The translations under genes were made by a program, and so were the position numbers. 64,000 nucleotides of DNA from Prevotella sp. (lineage in GTDB: Bacteria > Bacteroidota > Bacteroidia > Bacteroidales > Bacteroidaceae). The DNA lies in the NCBI GenBank assembly GCA_024688365.1, contig JAILEG010000011.1, forward strand, positions 62,001 to 126,000. Direction: 5' to 3'. Within the stretch, counting starts at the first letter, position 1. Every line of letters starts with the position of its first letter. This document shows positions 17,508 through 25,832 of the stretch, piece by piece. A model generated the notes under the pieces. It did not search any database. It saw only the letters and a program-made list of their open reading frames with translations, and was not told the origin of the DNA.

Positions 17508-18470
17508 ATGAAAGCTATCGTCATAGACAGATGCTGTAAGGCAGAAGAACTCAAGCTGAGCGAGGTTCCTGTGCCCAAGGTCATTCCAGGATGGGTACTG
17601 GTGAGGATTCATGCCGTGGGACTGAACCACTCTGAGGCTATCCTGCGGATGTATGAGGCCGACCGGGAGTATATCCACACTCCCATCATACCCGGTATAG
17701 AATGTGCTGGCGAGATAGCCGATGCCTCTGACTCATCATTCCGGACGGGCGACCGGGTTGTGGCACTCATGGGAGGCATGGGGCGCTCGTTCAATGGGAG
17801 CTATGCCGAATACGCACTGCTGCCAGCAAGAAATGTTATGAAGGCGGACACTGACCTCGACTGGCTCTCACTTGCCGCCGTCCCGGAGACCTATTTCACG
17901 GCTTACGGCTCACTGAAGGAGTGCCTGATGCTCAACTTGGGCGACACGCTGCTGGTAAGAGGGGCAACAAGCACGGTCGGACAGGCTGCCATACAATTAG
18001 GCAAGGCGATGGGTGCATGGGTGATTGCTGCCTGCCGCCGGGAGAGTTCCTTTCAGGAAATGATGCAGATTGGCGCAGACGAATGTGTGAAAGACGATGG
18101 AAATCTCGCCAGCACCACTTTCCGGCACCGGCCCAACAAACTGCTGGAGCTTGTAGGTCCAAAGACACTTCCTGACAGTCTTATGACAGTTGAGCATCCC
18201 GGTTACGTCTGCAACACGGGCATATTGGGCAACCAGTTCACCGTGGAGCATTTCGATCCTATCAAATACATTCCCAATGGTGTGTTCCTCTCGGGCTTTT
18301 TCAGCAACTATCCCACACAAGCTACGATGGACGAGATTTTCTCCCTCATCGCTGTCCACCATCTGAAGCCTCTATATAAAAAGGTGTTTGCGCTTAACGA
18401 AATCGTGGCTGCACACACACTGCTCGAAAAAGGCGGTGCTGGTGGCAAGATTCTGCTGAACATGGACTGA
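17508..18470 (+). CDS. MDR-family (quinone/zinc-type alcohol) oxidoreductase
   Basis: A 320-residue medium-chain dehydrogenase/reductase. The GroES-like N-domain has VGLNHSEAILR and PGIECAGEIADAS; the Rossmann domain has GATSTVGQAAIQLGKAMGAWVIAACR, and the C-terminal tail HTLLEKGGAGGKILL is the usual GKIVL-type end. The catalytic zinc cysteines of alcohol dehydrogenases are not evident, so it is closer to NADPH:quinone oxidoreductases. I prefer the ATG at 17508 (MKAIVIDR) over 17490. The next gene is an HxlR regulator 14 bp downstream, a common regulator-target pair for redox stress enzymes. Confidence 0.88.
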   Translation: MKAIVIDRCCKAEELKLSEVPVPKVIPGWVLVRIHAVGLNHSEAILRMYEADREYIHTPIIPGIECAGEIADASDSSFRTGDRVVALMGGMGRSFNGSYAEYALLPARNVMKADTDLDWLSLAAVPETYFTAYGSLKECLMLNLGDTLLVRGATSTVGQAAIQLGKAMGAWVIAACRRESSFQEMMQIGADECVKDDGNLASTTFRHRPNKLLELVGPKTLPDSLMTVEHPGYVCNTGILGNQFTVEHFDPIKYIPNGVFLSGFFSNYPTQATMDEIFSLIAVHHLKPLYKKVFALNEIVAAHTLLEKGGAGGKILLNMD

Positions 18471-18484
18471 ATTTCAATTACATT

Positions 18485-18865
18485 ATGACAAGAGATTTCA
18501 TCACCGACCCGCTCTTCCCGGAATGTCCGATAAGGAACATCCTCGCCCGTATCGGCGAGAAATGGTCATTGCTCGTACTGCTCACCTTGTCACAAAAAGC
18601 TGACAGCATGCGCTTCAACGAGCTTTGCAAAGCCATTCCCGACATCTCACAGCGTATGCTCACGGCGACGCTGCGCTCGCTAGAGGTCGATGGACTGGTT
18701 CATCGCAGGCAGTATGCCGAGATACCACCCCGAGTGGAATATTCGCTCACGGAGCGGGCCATGACGCTCTTACCCCTGCTCCATCCTTTGGTGGACTGGG
18801 CCATCAGCAACTATAGGGGCATTGTAACCGACAGAAAAAGAATTTTGGGTAAACCAAAAAAATAA
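18485..18865 (+). CDS. HxlR-family winged-helix regulator
   Basis: A 126-residue protein covering one HxlR domain: CPIRNILARIGEKWSLLVLLTL, MRFNELCKAIPDISQRMLTATLRSLEVDGLVHRRQY and PPRVEYSLTERAMTLLPLL. HxlR proteins are dimeric winged-helix sensors that often control the adjacent oxidoreductase in response to electrophiles or oxidants. The N-terminal cysteine (CPIRNI) is the residue usually sensed in this family. It is directly after the MDR oxidoreductase and before the ACG-repeat peptide. Confidence 0.92.
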   Translation: MTRDFITDPLFPECPIRNILARIGEKWSLLVLLTLSQKADSMRFNELCKAIPDISQRMLTATLRSLEVDGLVHRRQYAEIPPRVEYSLTERAMTLLPLLHPLVDWAISNYRGIVTDRKRILGKPKK

Positions 18866-18897
18866 ACATTTTATTCACATTTAAAATCAAAACAACT

Positions 18898-19098
18898 ATG
18901 TTGAAGAATCAATTTGCCTTACATCAGGAGCAGAACGCTGGTTCTGCATGTGGCACAGCTTGTGGTGCAGGTGACAAACCGACAGAGAAGCCATCAGCAT
19001 GTGGCACGGCTTGCGGAGCTGGCGACAAGCCTGAGGAGAAACCCGCCGAGGAAAAACCATCCGCATGCGGAAGTGCATGTGGTGCTGGCGACAAGTAA
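18898..19098 (+). CDS. ACGx-repeat peptide, probable substrate of the adjacent radical SAM enzyme
   Basis: A 66-residue peptide with a short leader-like N-terminus (MLKNQFALHQEQNAG) followed by three copies of SACGxACGAGDK (from residues 17, 34 and 56), separated by acidic-lysine-proline linkers (PTEKP, PEEKPAEEKP). All six cysteines are in the repeats with Cys-x3-Cys spacing. There is no membrane segment. The layout of leader, repeated Cys/Gly/Ala cores and an immediately following SPASM radical SAM gene is that of a ribosomally made, post-translationally modified peptide. I recall that repeat peptides of this ACGx type have been predicted computationally as radical SAM partners; I know of no characterised product. 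Confidence 0.85.
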   Translation: MLKNQFALHQEQNAGSACGTACGAGDKPTEKPSACGTACGAGDKPEEKPAEEKPSACGSACGAGDK

Positions 19099-19123
19099 TT
19101 TCTTTCCAAGAAAATCAGTACAA

Positions 19124-20146
19124 ATGGAATATTTCGCTTTTCAATGGCACATCACCGAGGCATGCGACCAGCGGTGCAAGCATTGCTACATCTATGCCTT
19201 GGGCTCTCATGCCAAGTTCAAGCAGATGGCAGTGGATGATATGAGACGTGTCCTCGACAACATAGAGGATTTCGGCAGGCAGGCCAACCGCAAGCCTTAT
19301 CTCTATGTGACGGGTGGCGACCCTATCCTCCATCCTCGGTTCTGGACGCTGGCAGGTATGCTTCGGGAGCGGGATATTCCATTTGCCTTGCTGGGTAATC
19401 CCTTCCATCTCTCGGATGAGGTGTGCCACCGTCTCAAGGAACATGGCTGCCAGAAATACCAGCTGTCGATAGACGGACTGGAGGAGACTCACGACCGCAT
19501 CCGCCGTCCCGGCAGCTATCGGGAGACATGGGCCGCCATTCCTCCCCTGCAACGAGCGGGCATCAAGGTAGCCATCATGACCACGGTGTCAAAATGGAAC
19601 TGCAAGGAGGTGCCACGGATTGTTGATGAGGTGGTCAGACATAAGGCTGACATCTTCGCCTTTGCCCGTTACTGTCCCGACTCCGATTCCAAAGACGTGT
19701 GCTGTTCGCCCGAAGAGTATCGCCAGATGATGAGTGAGTGTTGGGAAAAGTTTCAGCAATATAAAGACACTGACACTTATTTCAGCCTGAAAGACCATCT
19801 GTGGACGCTCTTCCAATACGAACACGGGCTGTTCCATCCCGAAGACTATCCTGATGACGAGGTGGTTTACGGAGGTTGTAACTGCGGCAATGCCCACTTC
19901 ACTATCCTAAGCGATGGTGCCTGCTATGCCTGTCGGAGGATGGAGAGTAAGGTAGGTAATGCCCTCCATGATAACCTTTTCGACCTCTTTACCGGCCCTG
20001 ATATGGACAAATACAGGGAATACGAGAAGTTTGAAAAGTGTGCCAAGTGCGAGCTGCTACGCTTCTGTCGAGGCTGTCCTGCTGTGGCCAAGGGCTACTA
20101 CGGCAGCATGTATGCCCCTGATCCCGAATGTTGGAAAGCCGTCTGA
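19124..20146 (+). CDS. Radical SAM/SPASM peptide-modifying enzyme
   Basis: A 340-residue protein. The radical SAM cluster motif is CDQRCKHC (Cx3Cx2C) near residue 15, followed by the GGDP motif (VTGGDPILHPRF) and SIDGLEETHDRIR. The C-terminal SPASM domain has cysteines in CNCGNAHFTILSDGACYACR and in CAKCELLRFCRGCP, which would hold one or two auxiliary [4Fe-4S] clusters. Enzymes of this class cross-link or epimerise residues in peptide substrates, often starting at cysteine as in thioether formation. Its partner is almost certainly the Cys-repeat peptide 25 bp upstream. I start at 19124 (MEYFAFQWHI); the 70 upstream codons of the frame run across the peptide gene out of register. Confidence 0.92.
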   Translation: MEYFAFQWHITEACDQRCKHCYIYALGSHAKFKQMAVDDMRRVLDNIEDFGRQANRKPYLYVTGGDPILHPRFWTLAGMLRERDIPFALLGNPFHLSDEVCHRLKEHGCQKYQLSIDGLEETHDRIRRPGSYRETWAAIPPLQRAGIKVAIMTTVSKWNCKEVPRIVDEVVRHKADIFAFARYCPDSDSKDVCCSPEEYRQMMSECWEKFQQYKDTDTYFSLKDHLWTLFQYEHGLFHPEDYPDDEVVYGGCNCGNAHFTILSDGACYACRRMESKVGNALHDNLFDLFTGPDMDKYREYEKFEKCAKCELLRFCRGCPAVAKGYYGSMYAPDPECWKAV

Positions 20147-20188
20147 CACCATTATCTGCATTTAAAACATTATTAAAACCATTCCATC

Positions 20189-20416
20189 ATACCACACCTC
20201 AATATCAAGTGTTATCCAAAACACCTGACAGAACAGGAGTTCAATACCTTCAGCCATGACCTCACTGCCCTTGTCAAGCAACATCTGAAGGCAAGCGAGG
20301 ACGACATCTCCATCAACTAAACGGAGATTCCCGCAGAACAATGGAAAGCCGTGTATGACAATGACATCAAGCCCAACATGGAGCAGCTGGCCAAGAAACC
20401 CGGCTACACGATGTAA
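20189..20416 (+). pseudogene. Broken 4-oxalocrotonate tautomerase-like gene
   Basis: Reading from 20189 gives PHLNIKCYPKHLTEQEF, a tautomerase-superfamily start with the catalytic proline in place, then ALVKQHLKASEDDISIN, a TAA at 20318-20320, and finally IPAEQWKAVYDND and LAKKPGYTM to a TAA at 20414-20416. This is the length (about 75 codons) and pattern of small 4-OT-like tautomerases. Two defects are visible: the start codon is ATA instead of ATG, and there is one in-frame stop. Both can be single base changes. The gene follows the radical SAM gene by 42 bp. Small tautomerases are often paired with HxlR-controlled redox genes, as here. Confidence 0.7.
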
Positions 20417-20476
20417 AGGGCAGAAGAACGTCCCCGCCTTCTCCCATTTTTTTCTTTTACTTACCACTTAGGCAAC

Positions 20477-21829
20477 TCATTCCGCAGACGTGACTATCAG
20501 CCTAAGGCTGTCGGCTTTCGTGCGGGCCTTCAGCCACTCCTTCAGCTGCCTGCGCTCATTGAGGCTCACCCCCCGGCGGACTCCCGCCACTGCCATGACA
20601 TACTGACGGGTTGCGGTAGTGTCAGTCCTTGCCTCCGTTATACGTGAGAGACTGATGCTGGTCACAGCCGGGCTGATGGCCTTCACCTCCTCACGTATGC
20701 TCTTCCCCATATCGGCATAGCGGGTATAACTGCCCAGCTGCGTCTCCAGCTGACTTATCTGCTCTGCCTGCTCAATCAGCCTGCGGCTGCTCGCCTCTGA
20801 GTTTGCCGCTGCCGTGGTGAGAGACTGGCTGAGCAGCAAGCTGTCCGACTGCGAGCCCTGGATAATACTCAGTTTGTAGTCGCCAAGCTGATAGTCGTCC
20901 AGAAGACTCCGTGCCTGGTCAATGGCCTTCGGCGTGATGCTCCTTCCCACGGCAACCACCCGCAGCGTCTTAGTGTCCTCATCCCTGTTCTGCGAGATAA
21001 TCTGCGTTCCCTTGAACGTCAGCTCGTTCTTGACGAACTTCCTCGTATTGTTATCCAGCACACTCCGGCGAATAATCTGCACCGTCATGTAAGAGGCTGG
21101 CAGCATCGTCAGCACCACGATGCCTATGATATATCTGTTCACCTTTGCCAGTCGCGCCGGGTCAACGAAACTCTTGTGCCCGAAGCGCAGCATCCTTACC
21201 CCCACAAAGGTTGACAAGGCGATGAAGACGGTATTGATAAAGAAGAGGTAGAAAGCACCGAAAAAGAACGACAGATTGCCGACTGCCAATCCGTAACCAG
21301 CCGTACACAGGGGAGGCATGAGTGCCGTGGCTATGGCCACACCAGGAATAACGTTTCCCTTGCCTTTCGTTGCCAGTGCCAAGATGCCTGCCGCACCACC
21401 ACAAAGGGCTATCAGCACATCATACAGCGTTGGCGATGTCCGGGCAAGCAGCTCCGACTGTGCCTCCGTCAGCGGTGTGATGAGGAAGTAGAGCGTTGCC
21501 GTCAGCACACTGATGACCGTCGCCACGAGGTAATTCTTGATGGAACGCTTCAGCAGTTCCAGGTCGCTCACACCAATGGCAAGTCCCATTCCGATGATAG
21601 GCCCCATCAACGGAGAGATAAGCATGGCACCGATGATGACTGCCGTAGAGTTCACATTCAGTCCGAGCGAGGCTATGAAGATAGCAAAAACCAGTACCCA
21701 AAGGTTGGCTCCGTGGAATACAATACTATTACTTATCTGCTTTATAGTTTCTTCTTCATCCTCCTTATCCGGCAAGGCATTGAAATATCCCTTCACAACC
21801 TGCCAGAGTGATTTGTCGTTCTGCTCCAT
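20477..21829 (-). CDS. DUF389 (TIGR00341-type) membrane protein
   Basis: A 450-residue protein. The first 60 residues are soluble, then come about six hydrophobic segments with the DUF389 signatures FIASLGLNVNSTAVIIGAMLISPLMGPIIGMG and PGVAIATALMPPLCTAGYGLAVG. The last 180 residues are soluble and helical (QLETQLGSYTRYADMGKSIREEV). The family is widespread but its function is unknown. A -7-like CAAAAATA (minus TATTTTTG) at 21850-21857 lies just before the start. It converges on the tautomerase remnant. Confidence 0.88.
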   Translation of the reverse strand: MEQNDKSLWQVVKGYFNALPDKEDEEETIKQISNSIVFHGANLWVLVFAIFIASLGLNVNSTAVIIGAMLISPLMGPIIGMGLAIGVSDLELLKRSIKNYLVATVISVLTATLYFLITPLTEAQSELLARTSPTLYDVLIALCGGAAGILALATKGKGNVIPGVAIATALMPPLCTAGYGLAVGNLSFFFGAFYLFFINTVFIALSTFVGVRMLRFGHKSFVDPARLAKVNRYIIGIVVLTMLPASYMTVQIIRRSVLDNNTRKFVKNELTFKGTQIISQNRDEDTKTLRVVAVGRSITPKAIDQARSLLDDYQLGDYKLSIIQGSQSDSLLLSQSLTTAAANSEASSRRLIEQAEQISQLETQLGSYTRYADMGKSIREEVKAISPAVTSISLSRITEARTDTTATRQYVMAVAGVRRGVSLNERRQLKEWLKARTKADSLRLIVTSAE

Positions 21830-22003
21830 ATCTTAGTCTGTTTTGCCTACAAAAATACAACATTTTCTTGATTTACAATTTCTTTCCTATTGAATATATA
21901 GACAACAGGGGGATATTCATGACAAAACCACAAAAGAGTAAAAGGGAATGTTAAAAACAACAAAGAACAGTCAGCTCCTCTCGGTTTTCTGACTTTTTTA
22001 ACG

Positions 22004-22011
22004 TATCTTTG
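22004..22011 (+). promoter_or_regulatory. Putative -7 element (TATCTTTG)
   Basis: TATCTTTG matches the -7 consensus 68 bp before the ATG of the coiled secreted protein. The -33 region is T-rich but off-spacing. Confidence 0.4.
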
Positions 22012-22079
22012 TAAATATAGGAATTTTCCGTTTTCGTTTTTTACTTTAATTTATATTAAACTTCAACGTATAAAACATT

Positions 22080-22412
22080 ATGAGAATACGCAAAATAGCT
22101 TTGTCACTGAGTGTAACAATGGCCCTATGCTGTATGACTGTACAGGCACAGGATAAACGGACTTATAATTACCGCACCATGCCTAAAGCCCAGCTAACCA
22201 ACAGGGTCAACAATGCCAAGATTGAATATAAACGTGCAAAAAATCGCACCAAACAGGCAAAAGCCTCTTACAAACATGCCCAGCAGGCTTATCAACAGTC
22301 AAGAAAGAACTATCAGGCCGCACAGCAGAATGAGAAGATGAAGCGACAGGCACTGCGGGATGCACAGAACGCACTTAAATACAGACAGAAGCTGCGCAAG
22401 ATGAGTAAATAA
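22080..22412 (+). CDS. Small secreted Lys/Gln/Ala-rich coiled protein
   Basis: A 110-residue protein with a signal peptide cleaved near VQAQ (about 24). The mature part is one long basic helix with repeated YKxAxxxYxxxxxxYxxA spacing (KASYKHAQQAYQQSRKNYQAAQQNEKMKRQ), predicted to form a coiled coil. It has no lipobox and no enzyme motif. The sequence suggests a periplasmic structural or nucleic-acid/anion-binding protein, but I do not recognise a family. Confidence 0.75.
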   Translation: MRIRKIALSLSVTMALCCMTVQAQDKRTYNYRTMPKAQLTNRVNNAKIEYKRAKNRTKQAKASYKHAQQAYQQSRKNYQAAQQNEKMKRQALRDAQNALKYRQKLRKMSK

Positions 22413-22594
22413 GCCCATCACTCCACTAACTGACACAAAGAAGAGAAAGAGTACATCAAAAAAGACTGAAACATGTGGTTTTTGATTTACTCTTTATATT
22501 TGTAATATAAATAAATGTGCAAAAGTCTCATCAAACACTTAAAAAGGACAAGAAGAAATGAGACTGCACTCCATCACTTGCGATTCAAAAAACT

Positions 22595-24595
22595 ATGACA
22601 TTACAGAAATCGACCTTCACACGAAATGTAGCATATCCAGGGCTGCTGGCCTTGATTGCCCTCTCACTGGTATGCGCCATCTTTCCCGACTGGACAAACA
22701 ATATGCTGACCAACATTCAGACAGCCATTTACAAGAACCTGAGCTGGTCATACATCCTTTTAGTTTCTGTCTTTTTCATATTTCTGATGGTATTGGCTTT
22801 CAGTAAGCTCGGCAATATCCGCCTGGGTGCTGACAACTCTGCCCCCCAATACAGCTTCTTCTCATGGATAGCAATGCTCTTTGCCGCCGGAATGGGCATC
22901 GGACTGATGTACTTCGGTGTCGCTGAGCCTATGTCACACTATGTGAACCCCGCCCTCCCTGATGTCGCCAACCCAGCCAAGGAAGCGCAGCTCGCCACCT
23001 TCTTCCACTGGGGCATTCATGCCTGGAGCATCTTTGCCATCATGGGGCTTATATTGGCTTACTTCTCTTTCCGCTACAAGCTGCCGTTGGCCATCCGAAG
23101 TGGTCTTTACCCCCTGATCGGTGAGCGTATCAATGGGCGCATCGGCAACATTGTCGATATCTTCGCATTAGTCAGCACCTTCTTCGGCATTGCCACGTCA
23201 TTGGGGTTCGGAGTGGTACAGCTCAATGCCGGATTGGTTCATCTCGGTATTCTCAACGAATCGAGCTTCCTCTTCCAGTGCGTCATCATCACATTAGTGA
23301 GCAGTGTTGCCATAGCCTCGGCTGTGGCTGGCGTGAACAAGGGGGTGAAACGGCTGAGCGAGATAAACCTCACTATGGCTGTCCTGCTGATGCTACTCAT
23401 GTTGATACTGGGCCCTACGAACTTCCTCCTCAGCGCATTCAGTGAGGGGGTGGGCTACTATATCAACCAGTTTGCTGACCTTACCTTCAACACTTTCGCC
23501 TTTGAGAAAGACGGACGCAGCTGGTTCACCGGCTGGACAGTTATGTATTGGGCCTGGTGGATAAGCTGGGCACCGTTTGTTGGGCTCTTCATTGCACGCA
23601 TCTCAAAGGGAAGGACAATCCGAGAATACATTGTCGCCGTGCTGCTGGTTCCCTCACTCTTCATCTTCCTGTGGATGACAGTTTTCGGCAATGGAGCCAT
23701 CTGGATTGACAAGAACGTAGCCCACGGGGCTCTGTCGGCACTGGCAGGGAACCCAGATGTACTGCTTTTCAGCTTCTTCGAGCAGTTTCCTCTCGCCACA
23801 CCGCTCTGTGTGCTGGCACTGATGATGATTGCCGTATTCTTCGTGACATCTGCCGACTCTGGCATCCTTGTGATGAACAGCATTGCATCGGGTAACCAGC
23901 CCAGCCCTCCAAAATGGCAGAATGCCTTTTGGGGCATACTACTTGCCCTCATTTCAATGGCAATGCTCTATGCAGGAGGTCTGGACTCACTTCAGACGAT
24001 GACGCTTGTCTCAGCTCTCCCGTTCGGCATCATCATGTTCGTCCTGTGCATCGGGCTGCTGAAAGCACTGCGTGCTGACGACCTCTATCACGGGACAAAG
24101 ATACCATACGGCAGCCGTAACTGGGATGGCAATAACTGGCATGAACGGCTCGACCAAATTCTTACCTTCGCACAGAAGACCGACATACAACGGTTCTTTG
24201 CCGAGAAAGTGCGTCCGGCCTTCACTGAGCTGTCCGAGGAACTTGCCAAACGGGGCATAACGGCAGAGATAAGAACGGGTAAACGGGGCAAGCTCTCCAT
24301 CGAGATGCTTATCGCACATGACCAGATATGGAACTTCCGCTATGGTGTGACAGCCGAGAAGCGAAGCATATCCGATTATCTTATCGATGAGGACAACACG
24401 CCTGATGCTGATTCCAACCAGCAGTACATCCCCGTCACCTATTACAGTGACGGACGGACCGGTAATGATATCCAATATCTGAACAAAGAAGAAATCATAG
24501 CCGATGTCCTGCGCGAGTATGAGCGATACCTCAGTGTCATCTCAGATGAAGAGAAAGCCATGATGTTTGTAGACAAGGAGAAATACAAGTCATAA
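22595..24595 (+). CDS. BCCT-family transporter (betaine/carnitine/choline type)
   Basis: A 666-residue protein with twelve membrane segments. The family blocks GMGIGLMYFGVAEPM, FHWGIHAWSIFA and the tryptophan-rich TVMYWAWWISWAPFVGLFIARISKGRTIREY are present, followed by VTSADSGILVMNS. BCCT carriers import quaternary ammonium osmolytes with Na+ or H+. A cytosolic C-terminal extension of about 150 residues (from about 515) is longer than in E. coli BetT-type minimal carriers and ends in acidic repeats; such tails sense ionic strength in some members. The ATG at 22595 is preferred to the overlapping ATG at 22558 in another frame. Confidence 0.92.
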   Translation: MTLQKSTFTRNVAYPGLLALIALSLVCAIFPDWTNNMLTNIQTAIYKNLSWSYILLVSVFFIFLMVLAFSKLGNIRLGADNSAPQYSFFSWIAMLFAAGMGIGLMYFGVAEPMSHYVNPALPDVANPAKEAQLATFFHWGIHAWSIFAIMGLILAYFSFRYKLPLAIRSGLYPLIGERINGRIGNIVDIFALVSTFFGIATSLGFGVVQLNAGLVHLGILNESSFLFQCVIITLVSSVAIASAVAGVNKGVKRLSEINLTMAVLLMLLMLILGPTNFLLSAFSEGVGYYINQFADLTFNTFAFEKDGRSWFTGWTVMYWAWWISWAPFVGLFIARISKGRTIREYIVAVLLVPSLFIFLWMTVFGNGAIWIDKNVAHGALSALAGNPDVLLFSFFEQFPLATPLCVLALMMIAVFFVTSADSGILVMNSIASGNQPSPPKWQNAFWGILLALISMAMLYAGGLDSLQTMTLVSALPFGIIMFVLCIGLLKALRADDLYHGTKIPYGSRNWDGNNWHERLDQILTFAQKTDIQRFFAEKVRPAFTELSEELAKRGITAEIRTGKRGKLSIEMLIAHDQIWNFRYGVTAEKRSISDYLIDEDNTPDADSNQQYIPVTYYSDGRTGNDIQYLNKEEIIADVLREYERYLSVISDEEKAMMFVDKEKYKS

Positions 24596-24636
24596 CCCAC
24601 TGGCGAAAATCCAGCATGACATTATGCATGGATATG

Positions 24637-24668
24637 TTTGGAAGAATAGGGATTTTGGCGTAACTTTG
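24637..24668 (+). promoter_or_regulatory. Consensus promoter of the 24705 gene
   Basis: TTTG, 20 bp, TAACTTTG: full match to the Bacteroidota consensus. The leader would be about 30 nt. Confidence 0.7.
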
Positions 24669-24704
24669 CCATCAACTCAATAATGACATAATACAAATAA
24701 GGAA

Positions 24705-25502
24705 ATGAAGCATAAGACTATCATATGCCTCCTTTCGCTGTTCATACCCTGCATTGGGATGCAAGCACAAGACATCACGGAATTCTCACCTGACAGCCCC
24801 GGGGCTACAACAGGGCCTGGCATCATGCCACAGTGGAAAGTCGACTGGGAAACAGGAACAGCGCACGAATGGAACCGTAGGAACGGAGTACACGAACGTA
24901 CCTGGCTCATCAACACATCCACCCTTCGCCTGGGTCTCACGGACAATACGGAACTCAGGCTCCAGATGGATGAAAGCGCCACGCACACACCAGAGAATCA
25001 TTACACGGGTATATCCACCGCTGCCATTGGGACAAAAATAAAGATTGCCGAAGGTAAGGGTGCGATGCCTGCAATCTCATTCCTCGGCACACTACTCCTT
25101 CCCGGCGGCAGCCATTCCCACTACCTACCGCAGCATGTAGGAATACAGACACATTTGCTTTTTGAGAACACTCTTAACAACAGCCTTACCTTGGGCTACG
25201 ACATAGGTGCCGAATGGAGCGGTGACACTGATAATCCAGATGTGTTCTTCGGAGCATGTCTCACCTACGAGGCTACCGACAAGTTAAGCCTTTTCGCAGA
25301 GAGCTACAATCTGTACAACTCACAGCAGCAAGACGATTGGGCTAAGCCTGGACACAGCAGCCACTTCAACTGTATGTCTGAAATAGGAGCAGCATACATA
25401 GTATCGCCACGACTGCAAGTAAACCTATATGGTGACTTCAATCTTAACGAACCCTCGAAATATGCCAATCTTGGGTTTGGGCTTGCCTGGCTGTTGAATT
25501 AA
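24705..25502 (+). CDS. Outer-membrane transporter-like protein (MetA phenol-degradation type)
   Basis: A 265-residue protein with a signal peptide (cleavage near GMQAQ) and a long series of amphipathic beta-strands, ending in the strand YANLGFGLAWLLN. The layout DSPGATTGPGIMPQWKVDWETG at the N-terminus and TLRLGLTDNTELRLQMD match the PF13557-like putative outer-membrane channel family, which has no proven substrate. It has its own consensus promoter and is followed by the hairpin repeats at 25625-25756. Confidence 0.75.
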   Translation: MKHKTIICLLSLFIPCIGMQAQDITEFSPDSPGATTGPGIMPQWKVDWETGTAHEWNRRNGVHERTWLINTSTLRLGLTDNTELRLQMDESATHTPENHYTGISTAAIGTKIKIAEGKGAMPAISFLGTLLLPGGSHSHYLPQHVGIQTHLLFENTLNNSLTLGYDIGAEWSGDTDNPDVFFGACLTYEATDKLSLFAESYNLYNSQQQDDWAKPGHSSHFNCMSEIGAAYIVSPRLQVNLYGDFNLNEPSKYANLGFGLAWLLN

Positions 25503-25624
25503 TCATAAAGAGCTTCATCTATGCCGTATGTACGGAGACAAAGAAAAGGCATATCTCTGCACTGAGTAAAAGAAAAGCAGATTATTAGCCGATTATTATC
25601 CAGCCTCCCACATCCTTGTATTCG

Positions 25625-25756
25625 AACTCCATCCAAGGTCAACAAAGCAATGCCGGTTGATAATCTTATATTATCAACCGGCATTTGTTCTTCGCACTCC
25701 ATCCAAAGCCAACAAAGCAATATCGGCTGATAATCATTAGATTATCAACCGATATT
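25625..25756. repeat. Tandem duplication of a hairpin module, 70-bp period
   Basis: Two copies of a module beginning CTCCATCCAARGYCAACAAA are spaced exactly 70 bp apart. Each ends in a hairpin: 25649-25664 with 25670-25685 (perfect 16-bp arms), and 25719-25734 with 25741-25756 (one mismatch). The second hairpin directly abuts the 3' end of tRNA-Met and could terminate it. Confidence 0.8.
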
Positions 25757-25758
25757 TG

Positions 25759-25832
25759 TAGCGGGGGTGGGACCCGAACCCACGACCTCCGGATTATGAA
25801 TCCGACGCTCTAACCAGCTGAGCTATCCCGCC
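25759..25832 (-). tRNA. tRNA-Met (CAT anticodon)
   Basis: On the minus strand the sequence folds as a full cloverleaf: D stem GCTC/GAGC, anticodon stem with loop TTCATAA, a 5-nt variable loop and T stem GTGGG/CCCAC with loop TTCGGGT. The anticodon is CAT. The anticodon stem lacks three consecutive G:C pairs, so it is an elongator or tRNA-Ile2 rather than the initiator. The acceptor stem has a G1:U72 pair and an A7:C66 mismatch. CCA is not encoded. Confidence 0.93.

Noticed and set aside
18914..19123. Upstream extension of the radical SAM frame across the ACG-repeat peptide
   Set aside because: It is the repeat gene read out of register; the SAM domain starts normally at 19124.
25625..25756. 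Possible CRISPR-like repeats
   Set aside because: Only two copies, each a long hairpin, with no spacers or cas genes; it is a duplicated hairpin module.
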